In this document: piece after piece, positions 6,637 to 14,202 of the stretch | How positions within the stretch are numbered: the first letter of the stretch is position 1 | Layout of the letters: every line of letters begins with the position of its first letter | From: Flavobacterium laiguense | GTDB lineage: Bacteria; Bacteroidota; Bacteroidia; Flavobacteriales; Flavobacteriaceae | Direction of reading: 5' to 3' | DNA length: 64,000 bases | Assembly: GCF_003097655.1 (NCBI RefSeq) | Contig: NZ_QCZH01000002.1 | Coordinates: forward strand, 1-64,000 | Notes under the pieces: model-generated | What the model saw: only the letters and a program-made list of their open reading frames with translations | What the model was told of the DNA's origin: nothing | The model's database searches: none | Program-made: the position numbers and the translations under genes

Positions 6637-8100
6637 ATGAGCCAAGAAATAAGAAATCTAGAACCAAAAGCACTTTGGAACAAATTTGCCGATTTAAATG
6701 CAGTCCCTCGCCCTTCTAAAAAAGAAGAGCGTGTAATCGAGTTTATGAAAAACTTCGGTACTAATTTAGGACTGGAAACTTTTGAAGACGAAATTCGCAA
6801 CGTAATCATTCGCAAGCCAGCCACTCCAGGAATGGAAAACAGAAAAACACTTGTTTTGCAGGGACATTTGGATATGGTACACCAAAAAAATTCGGATACT
6901 GTTTTTGATTTCGACACTCAAGGAATCGATATGTATGTTGATGGGGATTGGGTTCGTGCAAGAGGAACTACTCTTGGTGCCGATAACGGTCTTGGAGTTG
7001 CCACTATTATGGCAATTTTAGAAAGCAAAGACATTCCACATCCAGCTATTGAAGCTTTGTTTACCATAGACGAAGAAACTGGAATGACCGGAGCGTTAAA
7101 TTTGCAAGGAGGAATTCTTCGCGGAGATATTTTGTTGAATTTGGATACTGAAGAAGATGATGAAATAGGTATTGGATGTGCCGGTGGAATCGATGTTACT
7201 GCCACTGCCGAATATGATGAAGAGGAAACTCCAGAAGGTTCTGTTGCCTATACCATAACTGTAAAAGGATTAAAAGGTGGACATTCAGGTATGGATATTC
7301 ATAAAGGTTTGGGGAATGCAAACAAAATTATGAACCGTTTGTTATTTGATGGTTTTGATAATTTTGGATTGCAAATTTCTGAAATCATCGGAGGAAGTCT
7401 TCGCAATGCAATTCCACGTGAAAGTATGGCCAAAGTAATCATTGCATCGGTTTATGACGAAGCTTTTGTGTTTGACATGCAACAAATTGTAAACGAAATC
7501 AAAGCGGAGTTTCAAACTACCGAACCTAACCTTGAAGTGGTTTTCGAAAAATTAGATACAGTACCAGCAACTGTAATGCCATCAATAGCTCAGTTTTATT
7601 TTGTTCGAGCGATGTACACAGCGCACAATGGAGTTTACAGAATGAGTGCCGATTTTGATAATTTGGTTGAAACTTCAAACAATATTGCCAAAGTAGTGGT
7701 AGGAGAGGGGAGACTTTCTGTTCAATGTTTGACGCGTTCTTCAGTAGAATCGTCTAAATTTGATATGGCGAATGCTTTGCGTTCAGCATTTGAATTAATG
7801 GGTTGTGAAGTAGAATTCTCAGGTTCATATCCAGGTTGGTCTCCAAATCCTAAGTCTGAAATATTAGATGTTTTGGTTTCTATTTATGAAAAACAAAATG
7901 GAGCAAAACCAAATGTAGCTGCCTGTCACGCTGGATTAGAATGTGGAATACTAGGAACAAACTACCCAGAAATGGATATGATTTCTTTTGGACCAACCAT
8001 TCACGGAGCACACTCTCCTGATGAAAGAGCAAGTATTTCTTCGGCTCAAAAATACTGGAAATTTGTATTGGAAATTTTAGAAAATATTCCGGTTAAATAG
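6637..8100 (+). CDS. pepD: Aminoacyl-histidine dipeptidase (Xaa-His dipeptidase)
   Basis: A 487-residue zinc peptidase of family M20C that hydrolyses dipeptides such as carnosine in the cytosol. Motifs in order: GHLDMVHQK (first metal-binding His/Asp, about residue 75), GADNGLGVA (bridging Asp, about 115), DEETGMTGA (catalytic Glu and metal ligand, about 145), the dimerisation/lid domain with KGGHSGMDIHKGLGN (about 215), and the C-terminal GPTIHGAHSPDER carrying the last metal His. The length is normal for PepD. The start is an ATG 19 bases after the mazF-type gene. The peptides released can feed amino acid catabolism. The identification is firm. Confidence 0.93.
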   Translation: MSQEIRNLEPKALWNKFADLNAVPRPSKKEERVIEFMKNFGTNLGLETFEDEIRNVIIRKPATPGMENRKTLVLQGHLDMVHQKNSDTVFDFDTQGIDMYVDGDWVRARGTTLGADNGLGVATIMAILESKDIPHPAIEALFTIDEETGMTGALNLQGGILRGDILLNLDTEEDDEIGIGCAGGIDVTATAEYDEEETPEGSVAYTITVKGLKGGHSGMDIHKGLGNANKIMNRLLFDGFDNFGLQISEIIGGSLRNAIPRESMAKVIIASVYDEAFVFDMQQIVNEIKAEFQTTEPNLEVVFEKLDTVPATVMPSIAQFYFVRAMYTAHNGVYRMSADFDNLVETSNNIAKVVVGEGRLSVQCLTRSSVESSKFDMANALRSAFELMGCEVEFSGSYPGWSPNPKSEILDVLVSIYEKQNGAKPNVAACHAGLECGILGTNYPEMDMISFGPTIHGAHSPDERASISSAQKYWKFVLEILENIPVK

Positions 8101-8103
8101 TAG

Positions 8104-8181
8104 AAAGTGTTCAGTGTTCAGTTTTTTAGTATTCAGTATAGTTTTACTAACCACTAAAAAACTGACCACTGACCACTAATT
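8104..8181. repeat. Interspersed inverted repeat, GGTCAGT type, copy 1
   Basis: After the pepD stop there is AGTGTTCAGTGTTCAGTTTTTTAGT and, 20 bases later, its approximate inverse ACTAAAAAACTGACCACTGACCACT. The same words in the same palindromic layout occur at 33960-34073. The element can fold into a long hairpin between two convergent genes. Confidence 0.65.
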
Positions 8182-8182
8182 T

Positions 8183-8293
8183 TTAGTCTCTTTTCGGACT
8201 GTTCTTCTTTTCTCTCTTCTCTTCCTTTTTTTCTTTAGCGGTTTTAAGAGGTTCTTTTTTTGCCGTTTTCTTGGCGTCTTGACTTTTTGACAT
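8183..8293 (-). CDS. Small lysine-rich protein, 36 residues
   Basis: An ATG at 8293 opens a 36-codon frame, MSKSQDAKKTAKKEPLKTAK and onward to a KRD end, with about 15 lysines and alternating Lys/Glu. Nothing else codes here, and the composition is unlike random AT-rich translation. I recall small Lys-rich proteins that begin in this way in other flavobacteria, but could not check. It is likely soluble, disordered and nucleic-acid binding; that is a guess from charge. It lies convergent to pepD and 75 bases downstream of the DUF389 gene. Confidence 0.55.
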   Translation of the reverse strand: MSKSQDAKKTAKKEPLKTAKEKKEEKREKKNSPKRD

Positions 8294-8368
8294 GATTGTA
8301 TATTTTAGTTTGTTTTCTTTTTAATTCTATTCTAGTAAAGGTACCCTTTTTTTTGATTTTATACTAAA

Positions 8369-9664
8369 CTATTGCTGCTGTCTATACACTTCTACGCTAT
8401 CTTTTTCTAATCTTTGCTTTAGCCAAATAATTAATTTTCTTTTTGAATCTAAATTTAATTCGGTTTTGCTTTTGTATAAGATGATAGGGATGGTTTTGTC
8501 TTTACTCGTATATTGAGTAATAGAAACTGTATTAATTTCCGGAAATAGAATTTCGGTTTCTTTGCTTACCTTAGAATTGTTGGCTTGATAATCGGAAATC
8601 TTTTTTTGCAAATTAAGTATCAAAGCATCTTTATCATCACCGGTTTTTTTGTGATTGTTCAGGGTGTTTAAGATGTCATTTTTTAAATCAAAAGTATCTT
8701 GTTTGATGAATAGTTCTGTATTTGGCAATTGATAGTCTTTTAATTTTTGATTTAATTTTTTAATTTCTGAAGAACTAAATTTTTTAGATAAAAATGCCAA
8801 TTCTATTTTCTTTGGATTGGTATTGAAATTTGTTTTCTGGAAAATTAAGGTATATTCATCTTGGGGAAACTCATTTTCAATGAATTCTTCGGTTCGTTGT
8901 TTGTGTTTTTTTTCTTCAAATAATTGAAAAGCAAAGTAAATACTTGGGACGATCATGATAAAAAGGAGTATTGTAATTCCTTGTTTTACTTGTTTTTGAT
9001 GTTTTAAATCAATTTGTTTAGCGATCGGGTACTTTAAATATTTTACTATGATAAAAGTGGCAATACATATAAAAACACAATTGATGGTGTATAAGTACAT
9101 TGCACCTCCAAAAAACAAATAATTTCCAGTCGCCAATCCATATCCAGCAGTACACAATGGCGGCATTAGTGCTGTCGCAATGGCTACACCAGGTATTGGA
9201 TTCCCTTTTTCTACTCTGGTAACCGCAATAACTCCTACCAATCCTCCAAAAAAGGCAATCAATACATCATAAATGTTAGGAGAAGTACGTGCCAAAAGTT
9301 CCGATTGTACTTCTTTGAATGGACTAATGTAAAAATAAAGTGACGAAACGATTAAGCTGACAACTGTGGCTATCGCAAGGTTTTTGATTGATTTTTTGAC
9401 CAATTCAAAATCATACATACCTAAGCCAAAACCAGCTCCAACGATAGGTCCCATTAATGGAGAAATAAGCATCGCACCAATAATTACAGCTGTTGAATTG
9501 ACATTTAGCCCCACTGAAGCAATTACAATAGCACAAGCCAAAATCCATAAGTTAGAACCTCGAAAAGAAATGTTACTAAGTATGTTTTCTAATACCTTTT
9601 TCTGGTCTTCTTCTCCTTTTTGGAGGTCAATGAAATTTAAGAATTTGTATAGTATTTTATTCAT
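8369..9664 (-). CDS. DUF389 domain-containing integral membrane protein
   Basis: A 431-residue protein. Residues about 35-230 form the DUF389 membrane domain (TIGR00341 type) with six to seven hydrophobic segments and the conserved stretches STAVIIGAMLISPLMGPI, LVGVIAVTR and GVAIATALMPPLCTAGYGL. The C-terminal about 180 residues form a soluble domain rich in Lys and Glu. The transport or signalling role of DUF389 proteins is unknown. The ATG lies within the last codons of the upstream cupin gene (8-base overlap), so the two are co-transcribed and translationally coupled. No substrate can be read from the sequence. Confidence 0.85.
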   Translation of the reverse strand: MNKILYKFLNFIDLQKGEEDQKKVLENILSNISFRGSNLWILACAIVIASVGLNVNSTAVIIGAMLISPLMGPIVGAGFGLGMYDFELVKKSIKNLAIATVVSLIVSSLYFYISPFKEVQSELLARTSPNIYDVLIAFFGGLVGVIAVTRVEKGNPIPGVAIATALMPPLCTAGYGLATGNYLFFGGAMYLYTINCVFICIATFIIVKYLKYPIAKQIDLKHQKQVKQGITILLFIMIVPSIYFAFQLFEEKKHKQRTEEFIENEFPQDEYTLIFQKTNFNTNPKKIELAFLSKKFSSSEIKKLNQKLKDYQLPNTELFIKQDTFDLKNDILNTLNNHKKTGDDKDALILNLQKKISDYQANNSKVSKETEILFPEINTVSITQYTSKDKTIPIILYKSKTELNLDSKRKLIIWLKQRLEKDSVEVYRQQQ

Positions 9665-10019
9665 TTTTATTTTGCTTGTTTGGTTTCAAAAAAGTTCCAT
9701 CGATAATTAATAATGTAACTTTATTTGCCGCTACGGAACGATGTGAACTTAAATCATCCGAAACAATGTATGTCATTCCTTTAGTAAGTGTAAAGGTTTC
9801 CCCATTTTCTAGTTCGCTGCTAAATTCCCCTTCTAAGCATTGAACAATATGCCCTTTTTGACACCAATGATCGGCTAAATAGTTTTCAGAATAAACAACT
9901 TTTCGAATTCTGAGTCCATCCAATAAAACGGTTTGCCAATAAGCCATTCCAGTTATTCCTTTGTACTCTGTTGTTTCAATCTGATTCCAATCTATGGTTT
10001 GAAAAGGTATGGTATACAT
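9657..10019 (-). CDS. DHCW-motif cupin-fold protein
   Basis: A 120-residue single-domain cupin. The family signature ADHWCQKGH, with the DH-W-C cluster that gives the DHCW name in modified order, occurs at about residues 50-58. It is followed by the cupin strand pattern HIVQCLEGEF and GMTYIVSDDLSSHRS. The activity of the family is not established; the His/Cys cluster suggests a metal or small-ligand site. The ATG is at 10019 and the 3' end overlaps the DUF389 gene by 8 bases. It is cytosolic, with no signal peptide. Confidence 0.8.
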   Translation of the reverse strand: MYTIPFQTIDWNQIETTEYKGITGMAYWQTVLLDGLRIRKVVYSENYLADHWCQKGHIVQCLEGEFSSELENGETFTLTKGMTYIVSDDLSSHRSVAANKVTLLIIDGTFLKPNKQNKNE

Positions 10020-10090
10020 TTAAGTTGTCTTTTATGTTGAACGTAAAATTAAGGAATTTAAACAACATAGTTTGTTTGCTGTTTTTGGTA

Positions 10091-10124
10091 TAAAAAACCC
10101 CCAACTATTTTTCATAATTGGGGG
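10091..10124 (-). terminator. Terminator of the receptor operon
   Basis: On the minus strand CCCCCAA pairs with TTGGGGG around a 13-base AT-rich loop, then comes TTTTTT. It ends the 10.2-14.1 kb operon. The stem and loop closely resemble the secA terminator at 14148-14181. Confidence 0.85.
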
Positions 10125-10207
10125 TAGAATTAGTGCTGTATAAAAAAGAGTTATTATTTATTTAAAGTCATATTAGTGTACTATGTTTTTATAAGTTGCT
10201 TTTCTTG

Positions 10208-11431
10208 TTAGTGTTTATCTATAGCAACAATTTTGTAATACACATTTTCATCAGTAGATTCTTGGCTCCAAGCTACCAGTAATTGATTTTTATTAATAGC
10301 CTCAATAATAGGGAAAGTAGCTGTTTTATCTTTTGAGGAAATGTATTTTGTAGATACAATTTCTCCATTTTTGTTTCGGTGTTGCAAACCAATTTTTACA
10401 GACATAGTTTTATTTTCTGTCACCGTTTCATCCCAAACAATTAGTATGTCTTTATTGTCTAATGATGTAATTTGTGGGTGTTTTGCCGAAGGTTTGGCAC
10501 TGACAACATTTCGATCAGAAAAACTTTTACCAGAATCATTAGAATTACAATAAAATACTCCAGATCCTCCACCCGAAGTATACCAAGAAAAATGTAAACC
10601 ATTTTTGTTTTCGGTCATTGTAGGGCCTGTGTGTGGGCAACCGTTTATTTTCCAATTATCAGGACTTATTCTTTTAGGTTCGGAAAAAGTTTTCCCATCA
10701 TCGGTAGAATTGGTCAATACCATATCGCGAATTTCATCATTGATAATATCTCTAAAAGCGGCATTGATAGTGCCATTTTTACTGATAAATAAATCTGTGC
10801 GACAGCATTGACAAGTGGTTTCCGCAATTGGTTTTTCATCTTGGAAACCAGTAGTTCCTTTTGTTACTGCAAAATATAAAGTCGAGCCTTGAGCTTCCGT
10901 TTTGGTACGACTATCTAGCCAGATTATCGCAACTTCTCCGTTAGGAAGTAAGTCGATATCAAAATAACGTTGGTCAATACTTGCAGGGCTTTCTACTAAA
11001 GATTTAGCTTTTGTCCAGGTTTCTCCATTATCAAAGGATTGGGAATATTTTACAAGTCCACCATATTTTTTCTTTTCGGTTGCATTATCAATACCCCAAA
11101 CAGCAATGATTTCGTTGTTGGGTTTGAAAATAATCTTAGGGGCATTTTCGCCATGTAATTCAACTCCTTTACTGGATTCAATTATGATTGGTTGTTGGAA
11201 TTTATTTTTGTTTGAATCAAAAACAGAATAACATAATACTGTTTCGCCTTCTTTGTTTTCTTTTCCAAAACTCATCACGGGTATTCCTTTGGTGTCTTTT
11301 GTAAAAAAAGGACAGCTCGTTTTAATATTGTTTTCCAGTAAAATTGGAGTTGGATTAAGATCCGTATTTTGCGAACCCCCTTTGATTGTACAGAATAAAA
11401 GTATCGGGAGTAGTAAATGACTAAACTTCAT
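10208..11431 (-). CDS. Secreted BNR-repeat (sialidase-fold) protein with CQCC motif
   Basis: A 407-residue protein with a signal peptide (MKFSHLLLPILLFCTIKG). Three Asp-box BNR motifs, SFDNGETW, STDDGKTF and SNDSGKSF, indicate a six-bladed sialidase-type propeller. No sialidase catalytic Arg triad or RIP motif is evident, so the automatic label sialidase is doubtful. A conserved-looking CQCCRTD lies mid-protein and suggests metal or heme-type binding. I chose the ATG at 11431, four bases after the receptor stop; an upstream start would run into the receptor gene. It is the last gene of a three-gene operon with a TonB-dependent receptor, so it likely handles the receptor's ligand in the periplasm or at the surface. 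Confidence 0.75.
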   Translation of the reverse strand: MKFSHLLLPILLFCTIKGGSQNTDLNPTPILLENNIKTSCPFFTKDTKGIPVMSFGKENKEGETVLCYSVFDSNKNKFQQPIIIESSKGVELHGENAPKIIFKPNNEIIAVWGIDNATEKKKYGGLVKYSQSFDNGETWTKAKSLVESPASIDQRYFDIDLLPNGEVAIIWLDSRTKTEAQGSTLYFAVTKGTTGFQDEKPIAETTCQCCRTDLFISKNGTINAAFRDIINDEIRDMVLTNSTDDGKTFSEPKRISPDNWKINGCPHTGPTMTENKNGLHFSWYTSGGGSGVFYCNSNDSGKSFSDRNVVSAKPSAKHPQITSLDNKDILIVWDETVTENKTMSVKIGLQHRNKNGEIVSTKYISSKDKTATFPIIEAINKNQLLVAWSQESTDENVYYKIVAIDKH

Positions 11432-11435
11432 GCGC

Positions 11436-13598
11436 TTATTTTTTAAGTGAAAAATTGTATTGCAAACCAATCATAAATGTTCTTGGTGCCGCGGCCGTAT
11501 AAGTAGCTTGTGAGCTCGCCGTGTTTCCTTTAGAAACATTATAAGCATATAATTTGTCAGTAATATTGATTATGTTTCCATAAATTTCAATCCCTTTCCA
11601 TTCGTATCCCGCTCTGAAATTAAAAATATCATAACCGGCATATTTTACGGTGTTGATTTGGTCTTGGTAATAATTCCCCACCGATTGCCACTCCAGTGAA
11701 GTTCTGAACTGTGGAATCCAATTTGGGTAATAACTAATTTCAGAATTCCCAGACCATCTAGGAGCTGCAGGCATTTCTTTTCCGTCTAGATTTTGCAAAA
11801 CATCCATTGGATTATCCGAAACTTTAAAATCAATAAAAGTATGCTCAGCAACCGTACCTCCCAATCGAATATTCAATTGGTTGGAGAGTAGTTTATAATT
11901 TCCGCCAAATTCAACTCCTTTATGTCTCGTTTCTCCAACAGAACGATAGTCCGTTGAGTTGTCTGGTAAGCGAACGCTTAACAATTCGTTTTTGCCTTCC
12001 ATATAATAAACGGCATAATCAAAGTTTAATTTGCCTTCCAAATGGGATAACCAACCACCAATTTCATAATTATTGAAAGTTGCTGGTTCTAGGTTGTAAT
12101 AGAACTCCGCAGGTTTTCCTGTTGTTCCGCCAGTTCCAGGTTTGGTTCTGAAAATGGATGTGATTCCAGGAGGAGCAAATCCTTGGGAATAGTTTCCGTA
12201 AACTCCAGCAAATTGAACAGGATTGTAGTTGACACCTGCTTTGAATGTAGGTTTGTCGTATATTTTGGTACCTGTAGAATTGTCTATGGCATTGTTGTAA
12301 TCCACTTTCATGTTGTCATAACGAGCGCCTGCAGTCACAATTAGTTTTTCTATGGGATTAAAACTCAATTGCGCATAACCCGCTGTGTTGAAAATGTCTG
12401 CCGTATAGTTGGCCAATTTCACATCTAGTCGCTCAGCAAGGATTTCATAATAATCTACGGTTTGTTTTCCTGGGGCTCCTGGATTTAAATTGGCTTTCAG
12501 TTCAAGCAAATAGGACCAATAAGTAACGGGAGAATAGTCATAGAGTGCGCCACCAACAATTTTAGTGTTTAAAAAATCGAATTTTTGGGTGTGTTGTCCA
12601 ATGGCTCCATAGCTTTTGAAATTATTGGAATTAACTTCTCCTTTTGCAGTGGTTGGTTTTATTGTTGGACTCCATCTGATACCATAGGATGGGTTTTGTC
12701 CTAATTTGTTGTCTCGATGATAAACGGTGATGTAGCTGCTTGCATCTTCATTCCAGTCGTGTTCCAAAGTCAAACGTGTTCTTAATGCATCTGATTTGCG
12801 ATACGTAAAATCGGTTGTGCTTTTGTACGTTCTGTTGTAGAAAGCAGCTTCATTTACACTACCATTCATATCCGAATAGTATTTGCCCCACATCGTATTA
12901 CTGATTAATCGGGTTTTGTCGTTTATGTTGTAGTCAATTCTAATGTTAAGATTGTCTTTTTTATAATTGGAATAGGTCATCCAGCCATTTTCTTGTAAGC
13001 TGGAGATTCCTGCGATATGAAAACCTACTTTACCCACGGTTGCTCCACCAGCAGCTTGGATTCTTTTGTAACCCCATTGGTCTGCTTGGATTCCAAACTT
13101 GAATTCAGGATTAATCGAAGGTTTCAGCGAGATTAAATTGATAGTTCCTCCAACAGCTTCAGGGCCATATAAGGATGATACAGGCCCTTTTACAACCTCA
13201 ATACTTTGAAGATTGAATTGGTTGATTTCCAATAAGGCATTATGATTGAAAACGCCCATCGGACGAATAGATAATCCATCTTCAAGGTATAAATAATAAG
13301 CATTTGTTGTCATGGGTTGACGAATGGACATTGAGTGTTGTTCATTACCAAGATTCACCATTAATACCCCCGGTGTTTTATTTATAATTTCATAAGCTGC
13401 AACAGCTTTGGTTTCATTAATGGTTTTTGCAGTTATTTTACTGATGGCTACAGGAGTTGCTTTCCTTTGGGTAGCGGTACGGTTGGCGGTTATAAAAACA
13501 GTTTCAAGTTCTTCTGTTTTTGTGGTGTCTTTTGTCTTTTGATCTTGTGCACAGGCAATTTGTCCAATGACCAAAAGGGAAAGGAATATCTTTTTCAT
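11436..13598 (-). CDS. TonB-dependent outer membrane receptor
   Basis: A 720-residue receptor with a signal peptide (MKKIFLSLLVIGQIACA). A TonB-box-like ELETVFITA at about residues 30-38 is followed by the plug domain (about 48-155; VEVVKGPVSSLYGPEAVGGT-like text) and a 22-strand barrel ending in YNFSLKK. It lacks the N-terminal carboxypeptidase-regulatory domain of SusC proteins and no SusD gene is nearby. It therefore belongs to the classical metal/siderophore type (FecA-like RHKGVEFGG segment). It is preceded by a small Cys-motif membrane protein and followed by a BNR protein, behind a palindromic operator candidate. The ligand is probably iron or copper in some form; this is inference. 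Confidence 0.9.
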   Translation of the reverse strand: MKKIFLSLLVIGQIACAQDQKTKDTTKTEELETVFITANRTATQRKATPVAISKITAKTINETKAVAAYEIINKTPGVLMVNLGNEQHSMSIRQPMTTNAYYLYLEDGLSIRPMGVFNHNALLEINQFNLQSIEVVKGPVSSLYGPEAVGGTINLISLKPSINPEFKFGIQADQWGYKRIQAAGGATVGKVGFHIAGISSLQENGWMTYSNYKKDNLNIRIDYNINDKTRLISNTMWGKYYSDMNGSVNEAAFYNRTYKSTTDFTYRKSDALRTRLTLEHDWNEDASSYITVYHRDNKLGQNPSYGIRWSPTIKPTTAKGEVNSNNFKSYGAIGQHTQKFDFLNTKIVGGALYDYSPVTYWSYLLELKANLNPGAPGKQTVDYYEILAERLDVKLANYTADIFNTAGYAQLSFNPIEKLIVTAGARYDNMKVDYNNAIDNSTGTKIYDKPTFKAGVNYNPVQFAGVYGNYSQGFAPPGITSIFRTKPGTGGTTGKPAEFYYNLEPATFNNYEIGGWLSHLEGKLNFDYAVYYMEGKNELLSVRLPDNSTDYRSVGETRHKGVEFGGNYKLLSNQLNIRLGGTVAEHTFIDFKVSDNPMDVLQNLDGKEMPAAPRWSGNSEISYYPNWIPQFRTSLEWQSVGNYYQDQINTVKYAGYDIFNFRAGYEWKGIEIYGNIINITDKLYAYNVSKGNTASSQATYTAAAPRTFMIGLQYNFSLKK

Positions 13599-13705
13599 TT
13601 TTGATTGTATAAATTATAATGTATAGTCATTTTTTTCATTGGCTTTAAGCCACGAAAAAAAGGTGTTTCAAGTGAGTTGAAACGGAAATGAACTAAAAAC
13701 AGTAA

Positions 13706-14113
13706 TTATACGAGTGGGGGATGAAAAATAGAAAAAGCAATCGATTTGGGTTTCTCACGATACATTGAAATCCTAATTCTTGTTTTTTCGATGATAGTGT
13801 TGGAAGAGAAGTTATACGTTAAAAGGGTTTGCGTATAGACCAATTCTTGTTTCTCTCTTAAATTGGAGGATTCTTGCTTTTCTTTTTCAGCTTCTTTTTT
13901 TAGTTGTTTGGACAAATAACAGTTACCGTTACATTTGTTGTTTTTCATTTCTTTTTGAATACACAACGTTTTTGCAATTTCATCCTGATTGGCTTTAAAG
14001 TTCAGATAAACGATAACGTTGCTAAAGGAAGGGAGTAGCAAAAGAATTGAAAATGTTATGTAATATAAGAGTTTCAGGAGGCTGTTATTTATTATAATGC
14101 AAATATACACCAA
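13706..14113 (-). CDS. Small membrane protein with C-x(9)-C-x(3)-C motif
   Basis: Up to 135 residues. One hydrophobic segment (about residues 13-35, LLKLLYYITFSILLLLPSF) is followed by FKANQDEIAKTLCIQKEMKN and NKCNGNCYLSKQLKKEAEK. The cluster C-x9-C-x3-C then Lys-rich helix is a pattern I associate with small proteins beside metal receptors in Bacteroidota, with a likely metal-binding role; unproven. The start is uncertain: the far-upstream TTG at 14113 overlaps a TATATTTG promoter element, so translation probably begins about 12 codons later at a non-ATG codon. It is the first gene of the receptor operon. Confidence 0.6.
   Translation of the reverse strand: MVYICIIINNSLLKLLYYITFSILLLLPSFSNVIVYLNFKANQDEIAKTLCIQKEMKNNKCNGNCYLSKQLKKEAEKEKQESSNLREKQELVYTQTLLTYNFSSNTIIEKTRIRISMYREKPKSIAFSIFHPPLV
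14100..14107 (-). promoter_or_regulatory. -7 promoter element TATATTTG of the receptor operon
   Basis: A minus-strand TAnnTTTG match lies at the head of the operon. A 14-base palindrome lies 22 bases upstream, where a -33 region would be, which would allow repression by occlusion. Confidence 0.5.
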
Positions 14114-14129
14114 GTTTTAAAAACTAATT

Positions 14130-14143
14130 ATGATAATTATCAT
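14130..14143 (-). promoter_or_regulatory. Palindromic operator candidate ATGATAATTATCAT
   Basis: A perfect 14-base palindrome built from TGATAA/TTATCA half-sites, as in Fur boxes, sits between the secA terminator and the -7 element of the receptor operon. By known Fur-box composition it suggests iron-dependent repression. AT-rich palindromes can occur by chance, but position and half-site match are both good. Confidence 0.5.
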
Positions 14144-14147
14144 TTAA

Positions 14148-14181
14148 CAAAAAATCCCCAACTACTTTCATAATTGGGGAT
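14148..14181 (-). terminator. secA terminator
   Basis: On the minus strand ATCCCCAA pairs with TTGGGGAT around a 12-base loop, followed by a T-run. It ends 22 bases after the secA stop. Stem and loop are nearly the same as in the terminator at 10091-10124. Confidence 0.85.
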
Positions 14182-14202
14182 TCAAATCAAATCTATTTTC
14201 TA

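Noticed and set aside
10208..11431. Label exo-alpha-sialidase for the BNR protein
   Set aside because: Asp-boxes give only the propeller fold; no catalytic Arg triad or FRIP motif was seen, and the operon is metal-type.
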